Source: Acorus gramineus
Taxonomy: Eukaryota > Streptophyta > Magnoliopsida > Acorales > Acoraceae
Direction: 5' to 3'
Assembly (NCBI GenBank): GCA_030737835.1
Contig: CM060849.1
Location: 30,989,080 to 31,053,079 of the forward strand
DNA length: 64,000 bases
This document shows positions 46,658 to 59,541 of this stretch, in pieces; within the stretch, counting starts at the first letter, position 1; each line of letters starts with the position of its first letter. Both the position numbers and the translations under genes were made by a program. The notes below the pieces were generated by a model, which saw only the letters and a program-made list of their open reading frames with translations, was not told the DNA's origin and ran no database searches.

Positions 46658-48714
46658 GGGAATTTTGCATTTATATCCCTATTAAATATGGTATTTTGCG
46701 TTATACCCCCCTTAAAAATCTAATTGCATCTATACCCCTGAAAAAATCTTTCGTGTTGCAACTATGCCCCTCCGTCTGTCTCCGTTACCAAGGCTGAACC
46801 AACCATGGTTACGAACCTAACTCTACCCCACGAAATGTCTCTTTTACCCCCACGGAATTTTGCATTTATACCCCTGTTAAATATGGTATTTTGCGTTATA
46901 CCCCCGTTGAAAAGTTAATTGCCTTTATACCCCTGGAAACTTCTTTCGTGTTACAACTATGCCCCTCCGTCTGTCTCCGTTACCAAGGCTGAACATATAA
47001 GTTGTGTTGTTTTGTATTGCAGTTAGAATAAGACACTCATGTTGATCTAATTTTTAGGTATGGAAGGTTTTGGAATATTGATAAAGGCTCAAGGAAAAGA
47101 ACATATAAGAGAACATATGTCTTGTTGTTTTTTTCAATACTTATATATTTCACATATCATTGTGATCTTGTTTACTAAACAACAAAAATAAGTAGCTGAA
47201 TAGACAAATATACATAGATCTTTTTTTTTTCTTGAAACATTTGTAATATCAACTTTAAAATCAAGACAGTTGTTTAAACAATTTATCTAAAAAGTATCAA
47301 ATTTCTACTTGGTTCTTCTATGCCTGGAGTGGATCATTGTTGAGTTCCATATGGTTCCCATTATGCTAATTAGAGATTCTATTGTCTTTTGATTTTTATT
47401 CGTGGAATCTCAACATTGAAATAAAATTTATGGTTTTTTACTTTTCTTCATCCTACAATCAATCGGTGTTTTTATGTCTCCATGTTGTGCATTCTGCTAA
47501 TTAGTGCTTATTCTACATGTTGAGGATCATCTGACATAAAAATTTTGTCAATCAATATTTTTATATTTTTTTCACTGTGATAGTCAGGGTGATTATGCCT
47601 TATTTTCTGGTATGGTCATATGATTGAAATAATGTTTGTTGATATTTTCTGTTATGGAAAATACTATTTATCAATGAAACTCAAATAAACACTATCTATC
47701 TTAGTCTTTTGAATAATTGTAAGGTTTTCAACATGAAGAATTTAGCTAGATCCTGGTATATTTTGTTTTTATGTTGAAGAAGATGAGAAAAAAGAGTTTC
47801 AATAGGCCTGGAGGTTGCAAAACTCACTCTTGACATGATGTTCACATAAAATTGAAGATATAATTTGATATTAAAAGTCTTCAAACACGTTATGTTTTTT
47901 TTTTGTAACATGTAATTTTGATTATTTCATTTAATTCATATTTAATACTATTGTGTCATTTATACAGAAGATCAAATAAATAAATAGAAATACTAATAGT
48001 TAAAGTTTTGTATTATGTTATTTTTTGTAATATGTTTTTAATTTAAATGAACAACCATAACAAAAAAAAAAATTATTTTAGTAATGTTTTTTCTTTTGTT
48101 TTTCACTTTAGAATGAAATACCTAACTTCTGGTTTCAAATAGAATGAAAGTAACTGGAGTTAACACTTCATAATTTTTTAAGGACAATTAGTCATTGCCT
48201 TTTTAGTTCAAAATGAATTTTGTGATTATTTTCTAATATGGTTATATGATTAAAATAATGTTTGTTGATAGATTTTCTGTTATGGAAAATAAAATCTGTC
48301 AGTGAAACCCAAATAAACACTATCTATCTTAGTCTTTTGAATAATTATTAGGTTTTTAATGAATCATTGAAGAAGATGAGAAAAAAGGGTTTCACCCGGT
48401 CTGGAGGTTGAAGAAAAGGGTTTTATAAGCACCAGGCAGATATAGGGGCATAGATGCCATTTCAGACGGACACAGGGGTATAAATGCAATTTTTCAAGCC
48501 CCTACGGTCCACAGGGTAGTTTGGTTAATTCATTTTGCATTTAACGTCGTTAATGGAATATTCCTGGTATATTCCACTTTCATCTGACGGAACATAACCT
48601 CAGGGGCACAGTTGCAACACGAAATATTTTTTCAGAGGTATAGATGCAATTAGCTTTTTAAGAGGGTATAATGCAAAATATCATATTTAATAGGGGTATA
48701 AATGCAAAATTCCC
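46658..48714. mobile_element. Non-coding MULE with internally duplicated ends
   Basis: Inverted repeats of about 130 bp start GGGAATTTTGCATTTATA at both ends. The 9-bp flanks TTAAATCAA (46649-46657) and TTCAATCAA (48715-48723) differ at one base. The left TIR is repeated directly at about 46853-46996. A second direct duplication of about 200 bp pairs 47601-47820 with 48226-48411 (both hold AAATAAACACTATCTATCTT and GAAGAAGATGAGAAAAAAG). No transposase is recognisable; the internal duplicated segment could be captured DNA. Confidence 0.88.
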
Positions 48715-48723
48715 TTCAATCAA

Positions 48724-50573
48724 CTATCATCACCTCTTATAAACTCTTATAAATTAGCAGGCTCACATATGATGAAATCATTTTTCACCTTTTATAACTC
48801 ATTATTCACATTTTATGCACAACTTATCCATAGTCAAACACACAATATAAATTCCATTATTACGTTTTCTAACCAGATTAATAAAACACAACCAAACATA
48901 AAATCCGTTATTCCACTTACATAATTATCTATTTCAAGAATCGTAAAAACACAAAAATAATTTATGTCTCTATCCAAATAGTACAGTACTATCAAAATGG
49001 CAAAACCAATACATTCATTTAATTTTAATGATGAAGATAATAATCAATTAGGTTATTAATGAAAAATTATTTATATTATGACAAAGATTGGCCTATATAT
49101 TATCATAAATATTAAGAGAAGGTTATTTTGTCCTTCATTTCTCTTAGTTAGTTTATTTTGACTACCTCTTCGTCCCCACAATTATCACGCAAAACACACT
49201 CAAAATCCTATATGTAAAATACATTGGTATAATTAAAACCATGCACTAATTACCTGCCCTTAGCCACATTTCATTCTCCCAAAGTTAGATGTTTGGAGGG
49301 GACAAAATCTTACCAACTGAATTCTGAGTTATCGAATCATTCCACTTCACTATTCGTCTGACTGGTTGATGCATGGTGTAAGAAAATTGTGGACATTCTA
49401 TTTTAATATTGAATAAAAATAGACAATGTCTGATATAGGGATGAGTGAAACAGAACTGAAAAAGTCAAAAGGAAATAAACTAAACAAAATAGGAACCAAG
49501 GAATGCCCCTAGCAAAAAGGACCCGAAGCCTGGTTTTGACAATTTTAATTAGAGACTCGCTGCTAGATCACTCTTTAACTCTTCATCATCCACATGGATG
49601 CTCACGGCTCATCCGGATCCTCACTCTTTTCTTTTTTCTTTCATAGACCTCTTTCATAGAGGTGGAAGATATTTATCGACTCAATCAAAGCTCGTCATTG
49701 AAAAGACTCAATCTACCCTTAACTATTCAAATCCAATCTGTTCTTCCACTTTAAAGTGAATAATGTTTTTGGTGTTTTAGTCCTCGATGATCTCTTATGA
49801 ATGAACGGAATCTGTTTTATCATGAACGGTTCACATCACACTATTTAGTTGTCAATGTCAAAACAATTTATAAACGCAAAGTTAACTCTATATATTGCAT
49901 TTGTTCTACATTATTATTATTATTATTAATTATTATTGTTATTATTATTATTGTAAAATGGGTGTTTTCCCTGGGTCTAATGTCCTGACCTTCTTCTGGA
50001 GAGGATAGGTGCTACACTGGTCAAAGTTTTGTTTGCCATTTATAAGCAATATATAATTACGTACATCAAAGCTAGGCACATGAACACGCAACATTTGATA
50101 TGATCATATATAAAAGAGAGCCACAAAAAATGAAAAGTGTCTTATCTAATTTGTTTTAATTAATAAAACGTTTGGTCTGAGCTCAATTTATTATTGGGTG
50201 TTTAAATGTTGAGCATGTTAAAGATCAATTTTTTTTATTTTTTTTTAAAAAAGGTAGAACCATACCATCATTGTTTTAATTAAAGAAAGTATATTGATTA
50301 CAAGTCTGAATTAGAGACGAGAGAGAATAAAGAAATAAAAGCAGTAAAATAAGAAGAAAAAAATTGGGGCACATCCGGCCCCGCGTGGGGGGAAATGAAA
50401 AAGGCATGTTAAAGATCAAGTTGAGATATAAAATATTCTTCACGGTGTAGTATCCTATAATTTGGTCATCTACATGTTTAAACTCCCAAACTAAAGTAAG
50501 CAGATGAAAACGAGTTTGAAAAATAGCTTCTTTTAAAAATAATTTTTAAGATAGTTCTTAAGAAAGCATACTC
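48724..50573. other. Intergenic, no gene seen
   Basis: AT-rich with an ATT/ATTATT microsatellite at about 49911-49950. No recognisable gene. Confidence 0.65.
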
Positions 50574-50813
50574 TTAGGGGCTGTTTGGTTGCACTTATTT
50601 CTAGTGCTTATTCAGCTTAAAGCTAAAAATCAGCTTTAAGCTCGTTTGGTTGGACTTCAAAGAAGCACTTATTAGAATCCTCTTTCAGACATTTTCAGCC
50701 AAAAAAATTCAGCCCAGCGAACCTACTTTTTTAATCGGCAAACGCAATAAGCGATTTTATCCGCCTATGAAAAGACGAGAGTGCCCTTGTTAACTTTCGG
50801 CATTTACATAGGG

Positions 50814-51159
50814 TATATAAACCCTTTTTAAGTGACATCGACCCTCTCTCTCCTTCTTGCTGCACCGATTTCCCTCTTTGAACCCAAAACAATCCCTAAT
50901 AGAGGAACCCTAAAATCCATCAACCCGTTCGAGCTATGGTTTCATCTGCGCCGAAAACCGAAAAACACAGACGACTAAACGGCCGGGATCACAGGTTGCC
51001 TTCGAGAAGGCCATGGTGTTCATCGACTGATCTGCTTTCTCCTCACAAAACTCGAGGATACACTCTGATCTCCCTCTCACCGTCTCCAACAAACCATCCG
51101 ACACTCAGATCTGCTTCATATATAGCCTCTTTGGATTTCCTCCCCAGCCAACGATCTAG
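50814..51159 (+). promoter_or_regulatory. Harbinger promoter and 5' exon
   Basis: TATATAA at 50814-50820 is followed by a CT-rich leader, an ATG at 50936 and a donor CTAG|GTAAAA at 51159/51160. The layout equals 14988-15342 in the smaller element. The following 2.4 kb up to ORF1 is AT-rich and looks like intron. Whether the 50936 frame (75 codons, Ser- and Pro-rich) is translated is unknown. Confidence 0.55.
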
Positions 51160-53626
51160 GTAAAACCCACCAAATCTCCTCCGTTCATGTATATCTTTAC
51201 ATCTGTTGTCTGAAAATCTGTTTAGGGTTTTATGGAAATGAATGTTTAGGGAGAAGTCCGAAATGTGTGTATTTTTTTATCTCTGATAGGATTCTCTGTG
51301 ACCATCAGGGGTGAGTTAGATCTTCCCTAGGTCCCCTTTTTTTAAATGGGCTAATGAAGTTTTTATTTTTGAAGGGTTTATTGGGTTGAGTTTTTTAGCA
51401 TTGTTTTTGTAGAAGATCAGGTCAAGCTTTGGTTTTTCTTTTTAATCTTTGGTTGTTTGATGTTTGTTTTGATTTTGTGGAGGTTTTTGGGAGGTGGGTT
51501 TTTATTTTTTGGGGGGTTTCAAAAGTTGAGGTGATGTTCATGCTTTTGGGTTTCTTGTACTGGGATATAATTCCTACATATAAGGTGGCAATGGACTGGA
51601 GCATGAAAACAATTATGCATATGAGGCTCAAAGTGGTTGTCTTCTTCTGTGATACATGTGATTAACGTTCTCTATTGTGGATCATATTGTTCTTCCTGTA
51701 GGATTCTTAATTTGGAGTGATAAAAGTACATGACCATACAATGATCTATCTCATTCCCTAATTAATTTAGCCAGTGTCCTCTATTTACAAGAGTGGTTCC
51801 CTTTCATGCATTAAAGACATGACCAGCCTCTCCACACTATTATTATTATTTTTTTTGAATCCTGAAATTCTATCAATATTACCAAAATACTAACTTGAAC
51901 TATTACTTTCCTCCAAGAAAGGAAAAGAAAAAAAGAAAAGAAAAAGAAATACTTGAGGCCATTGTCAACAGGCCAACACACTCCCTAGATGGTAATGCAA
52001 TTTTCATATGAGGGTAAAAGTCTAAACTAATATTTAAAATGCTTAGAGCCACCACATGATATTCATAGGTTTTGATGATAGACCTACAACCGATGTCCAA
52101 CAGGTATGATAAAATTGTCCACTATTCTGTACAAGGAAGCTCAATTGAAAAAGAGATTATGCATGGGACATCTAAAATAATTGTTTCTTGCCTGTAAACT
52201 GTCGCAATTTCCTTCTACATTATATTGGTTTATGTTCATTAAATGAATGTTGGCAGAATCAGTGTCATGACAGAATTGTTAGGCCAGTTATGTAAACTGC
52301 CTCATTTTCCTTCTACATTATTTTCAATTGCCCCGTTATTATATGTACCACAGATTGATTCATGGGAAGTTTTTATATGGGTTGTTCTTTGGATGAAGAT
52401 GGCATTTCGTTTTACCTCCATTGATTGATTTTTAGTCTTTTTCCTGTTTGATTTTGTGCATCTTTGGTTTTTTTTTTATTTGTTCCTGCAAAAGCAGGTT
52501 GAATTTGTCCAAATTATTTGTATGTTCAGTGAATTTATGTTAGATGGAATCACTCCAATGTGATTAAAAATGTATGTTTATCAATTGCTGTGATGTGTGG
52601 CTTCTTCTTATTATTTATGACTATCACATGGTCCTTCATCAAATGCATGTAAGACTTTAATGCACATGGGGAAAAAAATGCAGCCTAGCTATTATGTGGT
52701 TGTTTGATGAGATGTGGAGGACCTATTCTGTGTATATTACTATATCCCCAGGTTGATTTGTATGATGAATAGCACTACAATGATTATATAATGGGGGCAT
52801 AAAGTTTTATGCCATTTATTACTTTTTTCCCTTAAATGGACAATAGCTTTCTTTCTGCAGTGTTTGAAATGTAGTAAGAACCAATACATTAATTTATTAA
52901 ATAGATTCCATGGTTGATAGGCACTGGATTTTAGTTGGTAGTCATGGGGAATATTAAAAACATTGAATCATTAAGGGAAACTAAAGATGCCCCTAGTTGG
53001 ATAGGAGGTTATCACATAATTAGTAGTTGGTGCAAGAAAATTTTGAAAATCAAGCTTGTCAACAAATTTATAGAACAGCTATCTAATAGATGCAGTGCTG
53101 TGCCATCCATAAATGTAGGATTAGATGCAGCTTTTTTTTGCTTAGTAGATGCAGCTTTTTGACTTTTTTTCCATAAGAAAGGCCCTATGATTCCTTTTAT
53201 TTGTAGTTGTCACTGTGTTAAGAAATCACCAATTAGGCAAGCCATGATATGATCTTGAGTCAATGCATCCTCATAATGTGTCCCATGCCATAAGCAATAG
53301 TTCATCGAGTTATTCAGAACAGTATATATAAACAGATAACGATTCACCTGAATATGATACGTGTGGACAGTTTTTTTTTGGTATCCCTAGTGCTATCAGT
53401 TCTCCCTTTTAGAAAAAAAAAAAAATTATCATACTTGCATCGTGGTCTACCGGATATATTGAATTTTTTGAATTTGATATATTAATATTTACCTTTCCTT
53501 GTTGAACATGTGTCAGAACTATTCAAAACCTCCCCCAAATATTTGATTGATTCGATTGAACCACATGATCAAGTAACTTAAATCCCTTGTCTCACATGTT
53601 TCCACCGTCATTGTTCATGGTAGCTA

Positions 53627-54061
53627 ATGGAATCAAGCCATGGGAGGGCTGCATGGAGTCCGGAGATGAAAAAAATGTTTATTGATCTATGCTTAAAACA
53701 AGTTAAGGTAGGGGGTCGGCCAGGCGCTAACCTGAAAACATCGGCATGAAAGAAGGTGAGGGAAGAATTTAATCAAAGGAACTTGGTCAATTACGAACAG
53801 AAATAATTCAAGAATTATTGGGATATGCTGAGGAAACAATGGAACACATGGAAGATATTGATTTCCCTGACTGGCATAGGAGAGGTTGCCCCTGGGCAAA
53901 CTGTCCAGATGGATCGGGAGACATGGGATGAGCACATTAAGGTATAATCTATTGAATTTGTTCATAATTGCTAAAGCCTGAAAAGTATTTGATAAATTCC
54001 TCAATTATTTGAATTACAGGCTTATCCCGATGCAAAACAGTTTCGATACAAACCTCTTCCT
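53627..54061 (+). pseudogene. Harbinger ORF1, Myb/SANT-like DNA-binding protein, 5' part
   Basis: ATG at 53627 gives MESSHGRAAWSPEMKKMFID, then LCLKQVKVGGRPGANLKTSA, FKNYWDMLRKQWNTWKILIS and METWDEHIK-like text, a Myb_DNA-bind_3 (trihelix-type) domain. In PIF/Harbinger elements this protein binds the transposon ends and partners the transposase. Exon 1 ends at 53941 (AAG|GTATAA); exon 2 starts at 54020 (AYPDAKQFRYKPLP) and is cut by the solo LTR. Two stops replace a Trp (about 53723) and a Leu (about 53777), each a single-base change in the family pattern. Confidence 0.85.
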
Positions 54062-57000
54062 TGTCACACCCCAGGGCGGCCGTCCCCGGGACGCGGCAAG
54101 CGTATACATGATATCAGCAGTCAATACAGGAGATCAATAGCATACCATAAACAACAGCTAAAAAGACAACACAGACAACAAAGAGGCTAACATGATGTAT
54201 ACACCGATAGCGGAAGCTAAAAGACTAAATCTGTAAATCAACAACACATTACAGACTCGATACATAATCAACTGTCCTGTGAGAGCCAATATACACACAA
54301 ACATCCAAATACAATCCAAACTGGTGCCCAAGCACGGAAATATATACATACAGTAAAAAGGAAGGATGCTGATGGCCTCAAAAACTCGCGGGACGTGGTG
54401 CTACTCCGCTACTGGTGCAGTCTCTCAGGGAGCTCCCCCTTCAAGTCCGCCTCGGTAATCACTGGCGAAAAATAATTATGTGAGGGGTGAGCCACACGCT
54501 CAGTGAATAGCACAACCCATGTATCACAATTCATATTAACCACAATTAATCAGTAAAAGCCTCAAAGTGGCATAAACAACACATATCCGGGGGTTCGTTA
54601 CATCGCCGAACCACCACACCCTCACCCTCACCCTCACCCTCACCCCTCAATAGGTGACAAAGGATATTAGGACTTAATAGGCTGATAATCATCCTTACAC
54701 AATCCTGTGGGTCATCACATCGCCGGCCCACCACACCCTCACCCTCACCCTCACCCCTCAATAGGTGACATAGGCTATTGGAACTGACTAGGCTGTTGGT
54801 CACCCTTGGTCCACCGATAGTCTCTCCCCACTCCGTAGGCCGCTTGGCCACCCCCACATTCAGCACAGTCCGTCCCAAATCAGGAGGTGCCTACTGATGG
54901 GAGCCCCTGCACGGGACAGCCTTTCTAACGTCGGGGCAGTATCTACAGAGATCCAACGAAGGGAACAGAACATCCCATCCATACGCATATGATCCACTCG
55001 GATCCGCCGACAACACATCTAAACAACTCTAATGTCCTGAATTCTTCAGAATTCCTCCGGCGCGCATAACCAAGATGCGGGGAAATTATATATAATAAAA
55101 ATGAGGAAAAGAAACCTTGGGAGGGCAACCTGAGGTCCCGATATAGGACATCCCGCCAACCAAACAAGGAACACGGAGTACCCTAGCCCGGGTCTCAATG
55201 TTGACCTCGCAAGGCCCCTTAATATTCCCTAAGGCATGCTAAAAATATCATAAGTTGCATTTAATTTAATAAATTAAACTAATAGGACGCATGCATAGGT
55301 CGAGACTTTCCTAGCATGATAACAAGGTGACAGGATGCACGGCTCTTACACATATCCTAAGGGTGCAAGTCCCTAACATACAAAGTCTAGGGTGGCATGC
55401 ATTCTACACACTAATCATGCTTGCATGGATTACAATTAACAAGTTAATATCAACTGCGGTGCCCCAGGGGAGGACGGTATACGCCCAAGTGCATATAGCG
55501 CCTCCCAACTGGGTTGGGTTGTCCCACTCACCGATAACTGGGTCGTCGCGCGACCGTCCGTCAAGATCTGCAAGACAGGGTAATCAACTTGGTGAGTAAA
55601 ATACACAAATACCATAAAAATACACAAAAATACACTAAAAATACCCAACACTCGGACAAGCGTACATACGGCCTGTACGCACGCGAGTCCGAGCAACCCG
55701 ACTCACTCCCGAACCTCCGGCAACCATCCGCATGGCCACCTGCCCCCCGGATGCACCACCGCGCCCTAGCCCGCGCCCCCAGACGCCCTGCCGAGCCCAG
55801 CCCGCACGCCCAGACACCCTGCCGAGACCTCCCGGGTGCACTGCGCGCTCCCTGCGCCCCAGCGCAGCAACCCGCGCGCACACCCGCACACCCTGCGCCC
55901 TCGCGCCTCGCCCCGCGCGCACCCCGCGCGCACCACCGCTCGCCCAGCGCGCCATCGCCTCGTTCCGCGCGCACCACCGCTCGCCCAGCGCGCCATCGCC
56001 TCGCCTCACCGCGCACACCCGCACGGCGCCCTGCGCGCAACACCCGTATGCGGCCCCCTACGCGCGGCACACACCGCGCCTTTGCGCAGCACACCCGCGC
56101 ACGGCGCCCAGCGCCCAGCACCCGCGACCTGCGCCCAGCACCCGCGACCTTCGCCCAACGTCCAGCTCCCGCGCCCAGCGCCCAGCACCAGCGCCCAGCA
56201 CCCGCGACCATCGCCCAGCGCCCAGCACCCGCGCCCAGCGCCCGAGTGCACGCCCGCGCGCACACCCGCGCGCACGCGCGCGCGCGCCCTGCCACCTGCT
56301 CCGCCTGCTGTGCTGCCTGTGCTGCCATCCTGCCCGAGACAGCCAACCACCCTGCCCGAGCCACCCTACCTCCTCTAACCGGCCACCAATGGCCCCTAAC
56401 CACCACCAACCACCACCAACAGCCCCCAACAGCCACCACACACCCAAAAACACCCCCTAACATGCATCTAAACATGGAAAAGAAGGAAAGAAACCTTACC
56501 CAAGGAAAGGAAAGGAAAGGAAAGGAAGGGGACCGGGAGCTCTTCGTGCACCGAAACACCTCCCCAAAGACCTCCACCACCAAGCTCTTCCTCAGCCCTC
56601 GAAATGGCTGAAATCAGGGGAGAAAAGAGGGGGTGAGAAGGGGCTAAACACGTCAGAACTCGAATCTGAGACCACCGGTAGATAGATCGGGATGAGATCT
56701 AACCTTTCTATTCTTTGTGTTTTGAGTTTCAAGCACTCTAGGTAGCTCAAACCCAAGAAAAAGAGAGAGGGGGAGAGAGAAAACCACTTGGAGAAGAAGA
56801 TGAATAGTGGGGCTAATTTTTAGATTCACTTATATATAATCCCTCACTTAGATTAGGGTTAAGAGAGGATTAATTAGGTTTAAGTGAGGATTAGGTGGGT
56901 TAAAGTGGGTTTTGACTTGGGTCAACTCAACCACACAAAAAAAAAAAGGGTTGACCAAGTCATGGGCCCACTTTGACCGAGTCAACTCTCCCAATGACTT

Positions 57001-57261
57001 CTCGCTCGGTCAAAACCCGGATACGCCCCGGAACTGTGAAATTCTGAAACGTACCGGAATTCGATGAAATTTTTGTGAGTGGCTTAAAATGGCACCAGGA
57101 CACATAATATGCAGTTAGATTTTCAATCGGAGTCCTCAAACACAGGACGATAGCTAACAGTTCAAAATTTTAGCGGTTCCGATCGAAAAACGAAAAAAAC
57201 TAAAAAACTGTCAGAATGCTCCAATGGTTACCAGAAGGCTAAAAGTAACACATATATAACA
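54062..57261 (-). mobile_element. Gypsy solo LTR fossil (3.2 kb) in a Harbinger exon
   Basis: It begins TGTCACACCCC and ends ATATAACA on the plus strand, so the LTR is inverted relative to the Gypsy at 22579-31023. Both ends and many internal blocks match those LTRs. The 5-bp target duplication TTCCT is perfect (54057-54061 and 57262-57266). It is about 1.3 kb longer than the other LTRs, largely through a GC-rich, internally repetitive part at about 55650-56350. No internal region remains. The perfect duplication implies a recent insertion reduced by LTR-LTR recombination. Confidence 0.92.
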
Positions 57262-57266
57262 TTCCT

Positions 57267-57773
57267 CATGCCGATGAGATGGAACAATTGTTTGGGGGGT
57301 CATGGCCATGGGGGATCACAGATTTGGTTCTGCTGATGATGACCACCTTGTTGATGATCACAGATCCACGTCCCATAACCCAACACCGAATACGGAAACT
57401 CCAAGTCCACCACCGGGTCCTGAAGGTTCGGGTGAACCCGACCCTGTCCAAACCGAGTCAAACTACGAGGAACGCATGTCGGATGGTCGACACAAACGTC
57501 CGTGTCCCAGTAGACGTAGGAGGAACAGTGAGGATACCATTGTGGAGAAGATTGATTGGGTGCTAGATAAGATTGTCAATTCCACTAGTAGTCAAGCACC
57601 AATTCCGACAAATATAGCACCCACGGTTGATGAATGTTACGCATACCTCTGTGAGACCCCTTCGTTTGTGCCCGGTAACTCCCTCTACATAAACGCTCTG
57701 AGATTCATCAACATTCCCGAGAATCGATGGCTTTGGATGCTGGAGTTGATCCAACTTCAAGGGCTATGTTGGT
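57267..57773 (+). pseudogene. Harbinger ORF1, Myb/SANT-like protein, 3' part
   Basis: This resumes right after the LTR with HADEMEQLFGG, then a frame change before 57302, then MAMGDHRFGSADDDH and a Pro/Thr-rich linker (TPNTETPSPPPGPEGSGEPD). A basic KRPCPSRRRRNSED follows, probably a nuclear signal, and then a helical C-terminus (IVEKIDWVLDKIV, ENRWLWMLEL). The C-terminal helix is the usual transposase-interaction end of these proteins (family knowledge). A second frame change near the end is likely. Confidence 0.75.
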
Positions 57774-58309
57774 GAAGGCCTATTTCAGTGGCTAGAGAAT
57801 CCGGTGCCTTGTTCAGTGATGTTTGCTGTGATTTGAACTATGTCCTAAGTATTTATGTTTGTTTATGTTTTCTGAACAGTATCCTATGTTTTCTTGTTAA
57901 GAATTTAATAGGACTCCACTATTATGTATTGATACTGGTATGGATCCTTCAGCATGGATTGTTTGCTGTGATTTGAACTTGTTAGGTATATGTATTATGA
58001 ATGTGGATACTGATGTTAAGTTGATCTATGTGTGGGCTGCATGTGGTTGGGTTTGGTATTGTGAATGATGATGTGTTAGGGATTATGAATGATGATGTGT
58101 TAGGGATTATGAATGATGATGTGTTAGGGATTATGAATGATGATGTGTTGGTGTTCATGAGTGTCTGTTTGTGTTTGCTAATGTAGAAACTATTATGCTA
58201 CGTAATGATTATTTTTGTGGATTACATTTTTCAATGTTAATAGGAATGTAGACTCCACAGAATATCCTCATGTTCCTCCTCTTTGTGTATTACATACATC
58301 ACAAGTACA

Positions 58310-59446
58310 GCCGACATAGTGCGTGATGGGGTTCTGAGTGGTTGTGATTATGTTGATGGAATATTGAGTGGCCACGAACGCCCATGTCAAGAATTATTTC
58401 GCATGGATCAACATGTGTTCATATGATTGGCAAATTTTTTTCGGAAGGAAGGTCGGTTGGAGGACACAAGGAACATGTCCTCACAATTGTTGGACACAAT
58501 TCAACAAATAGATATTGCTAGGACCGATTCCAACACTCTGGGGAGACCATATCCAGACAGTTTAGGGCTGTTCTTTCAGCATGCTTGAAATTGAGCAAAT
58601 TGGTCATCCAACCACCTGATTTCTCAAGAACACCCAACCAAATATAAATAGTCATCGATTTTTCCCAACGTTCAAGGTAACTAAAATTTCGTTCATGAAT
58701 GCAGTTGAATTATATCTCCTTAACAAGATTGTTTAATGCCATATGGGTTTTCAAACATTTACATATAGGATTGTGTTGGGACAATAGATGGAACCCTTGT
58801 CCACGCGATCATAGAGACAGAGAATCAAGTTCCATTCCGGTGGTGCAAAGGGGACTGCATGCAGAATGTTCTTGCTATCTGCTCCTTCAACATGCAGTTC
58901 ACCTATGTTGAGGCCGGTTGGAAAGGAACGGCACACGATTCGCGTATCCTGTCAGAATGCATCTGAGACCCTTAAAGGAAGTTTCCATTGCCACCTCCAA
59001 AAAAATATTATCTAGCGGATGCAGGGTACATTAACAATAGGGGATTCCTCACACCATATCAGAACGTGAGGTACTGGTTGGGTGATTATAAGGGAGACAC
59101 AGGACCTAAAAATAGAGAGGAGCTATTCAATTATTATCACCCTTCATTGCGCAATGTCATAGAACGAACTTTTGGAGTGTGGAAAGTGCGATTCCCCATA
59201 CTGAAGAAGATAGCATCTTATTCTTTTGACATGTAGGTACGGATCGTTATTGCAACAATGGTTATTCATAACTACATTCGAAGGAAAAATCATGCTGATA
59301 ACCTCTTTCATTGTTTCGAAAACATGAACACTGATGAGGACCGTACCACTGAAACATTATATGCCCAAGTGCAACCGGAGAGAGATCAATTAGAAATGAA
59401 TAGAACCCGGGATCAGATAGCAGATCTGCTAATGGCTAGGCGCTAG
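58310..59446 (+). pseudogene. PIF/Harbinger DDE transposase, broken
   Basis: This is a DDE_Tnp_4 nuclease. The N-terminal part reads GILSGHERPCQELFRMDQHV, then IVGHNSTNR, FQHSGETISRQFRAVLSACL and LVIQPPDFSRTP up to a donor at 58676. Intron 58677-58768. The second exon has the first Asp in CVGTIDGTLVHAI (about 58787), then FRWCKGDCMQNVLAICSFN and GTAHDSRILSE, the second Asp in YYLADAGYINNRG (about 59021), and Glu in VIERTFGVWKVRFPILK (about 59162). The three catalytic residues survive, but there are stops (for example after HVFI, near 58515, near 58645, after SECI at 58964, and at 59234) and one frame change. The start is not preserved clearly. Confidence 0.9.
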
Positions 59447-59541
59447 GGATGTGACTTTTTTTTTGTCTACTCTATGCATCCCCCTTTTAATAATATGAAT
59501 ATTATAACAGTCTTGTATAATTATGTAATATATTTTATAGC

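Noticed and set aside
54610-54740. CCCTCA tandem runs resembling telomere repeat
   Set aside because: The unit is ACCCTC, not the plant telomere unit CCCTAAA, and the run is short and part of the LTR; the same motif occurs in the LTRs at 23.9 and 30.6 kb.
55561-56611. Very long GC-rich open frames on both strands (up to 340 codons)
   Set aside because: They lie wholly inside the solo LTR, consist of Arg/Ala/Pro-rich low-complexity text, and are open on both strands because of high GC. No domain is recognisable.
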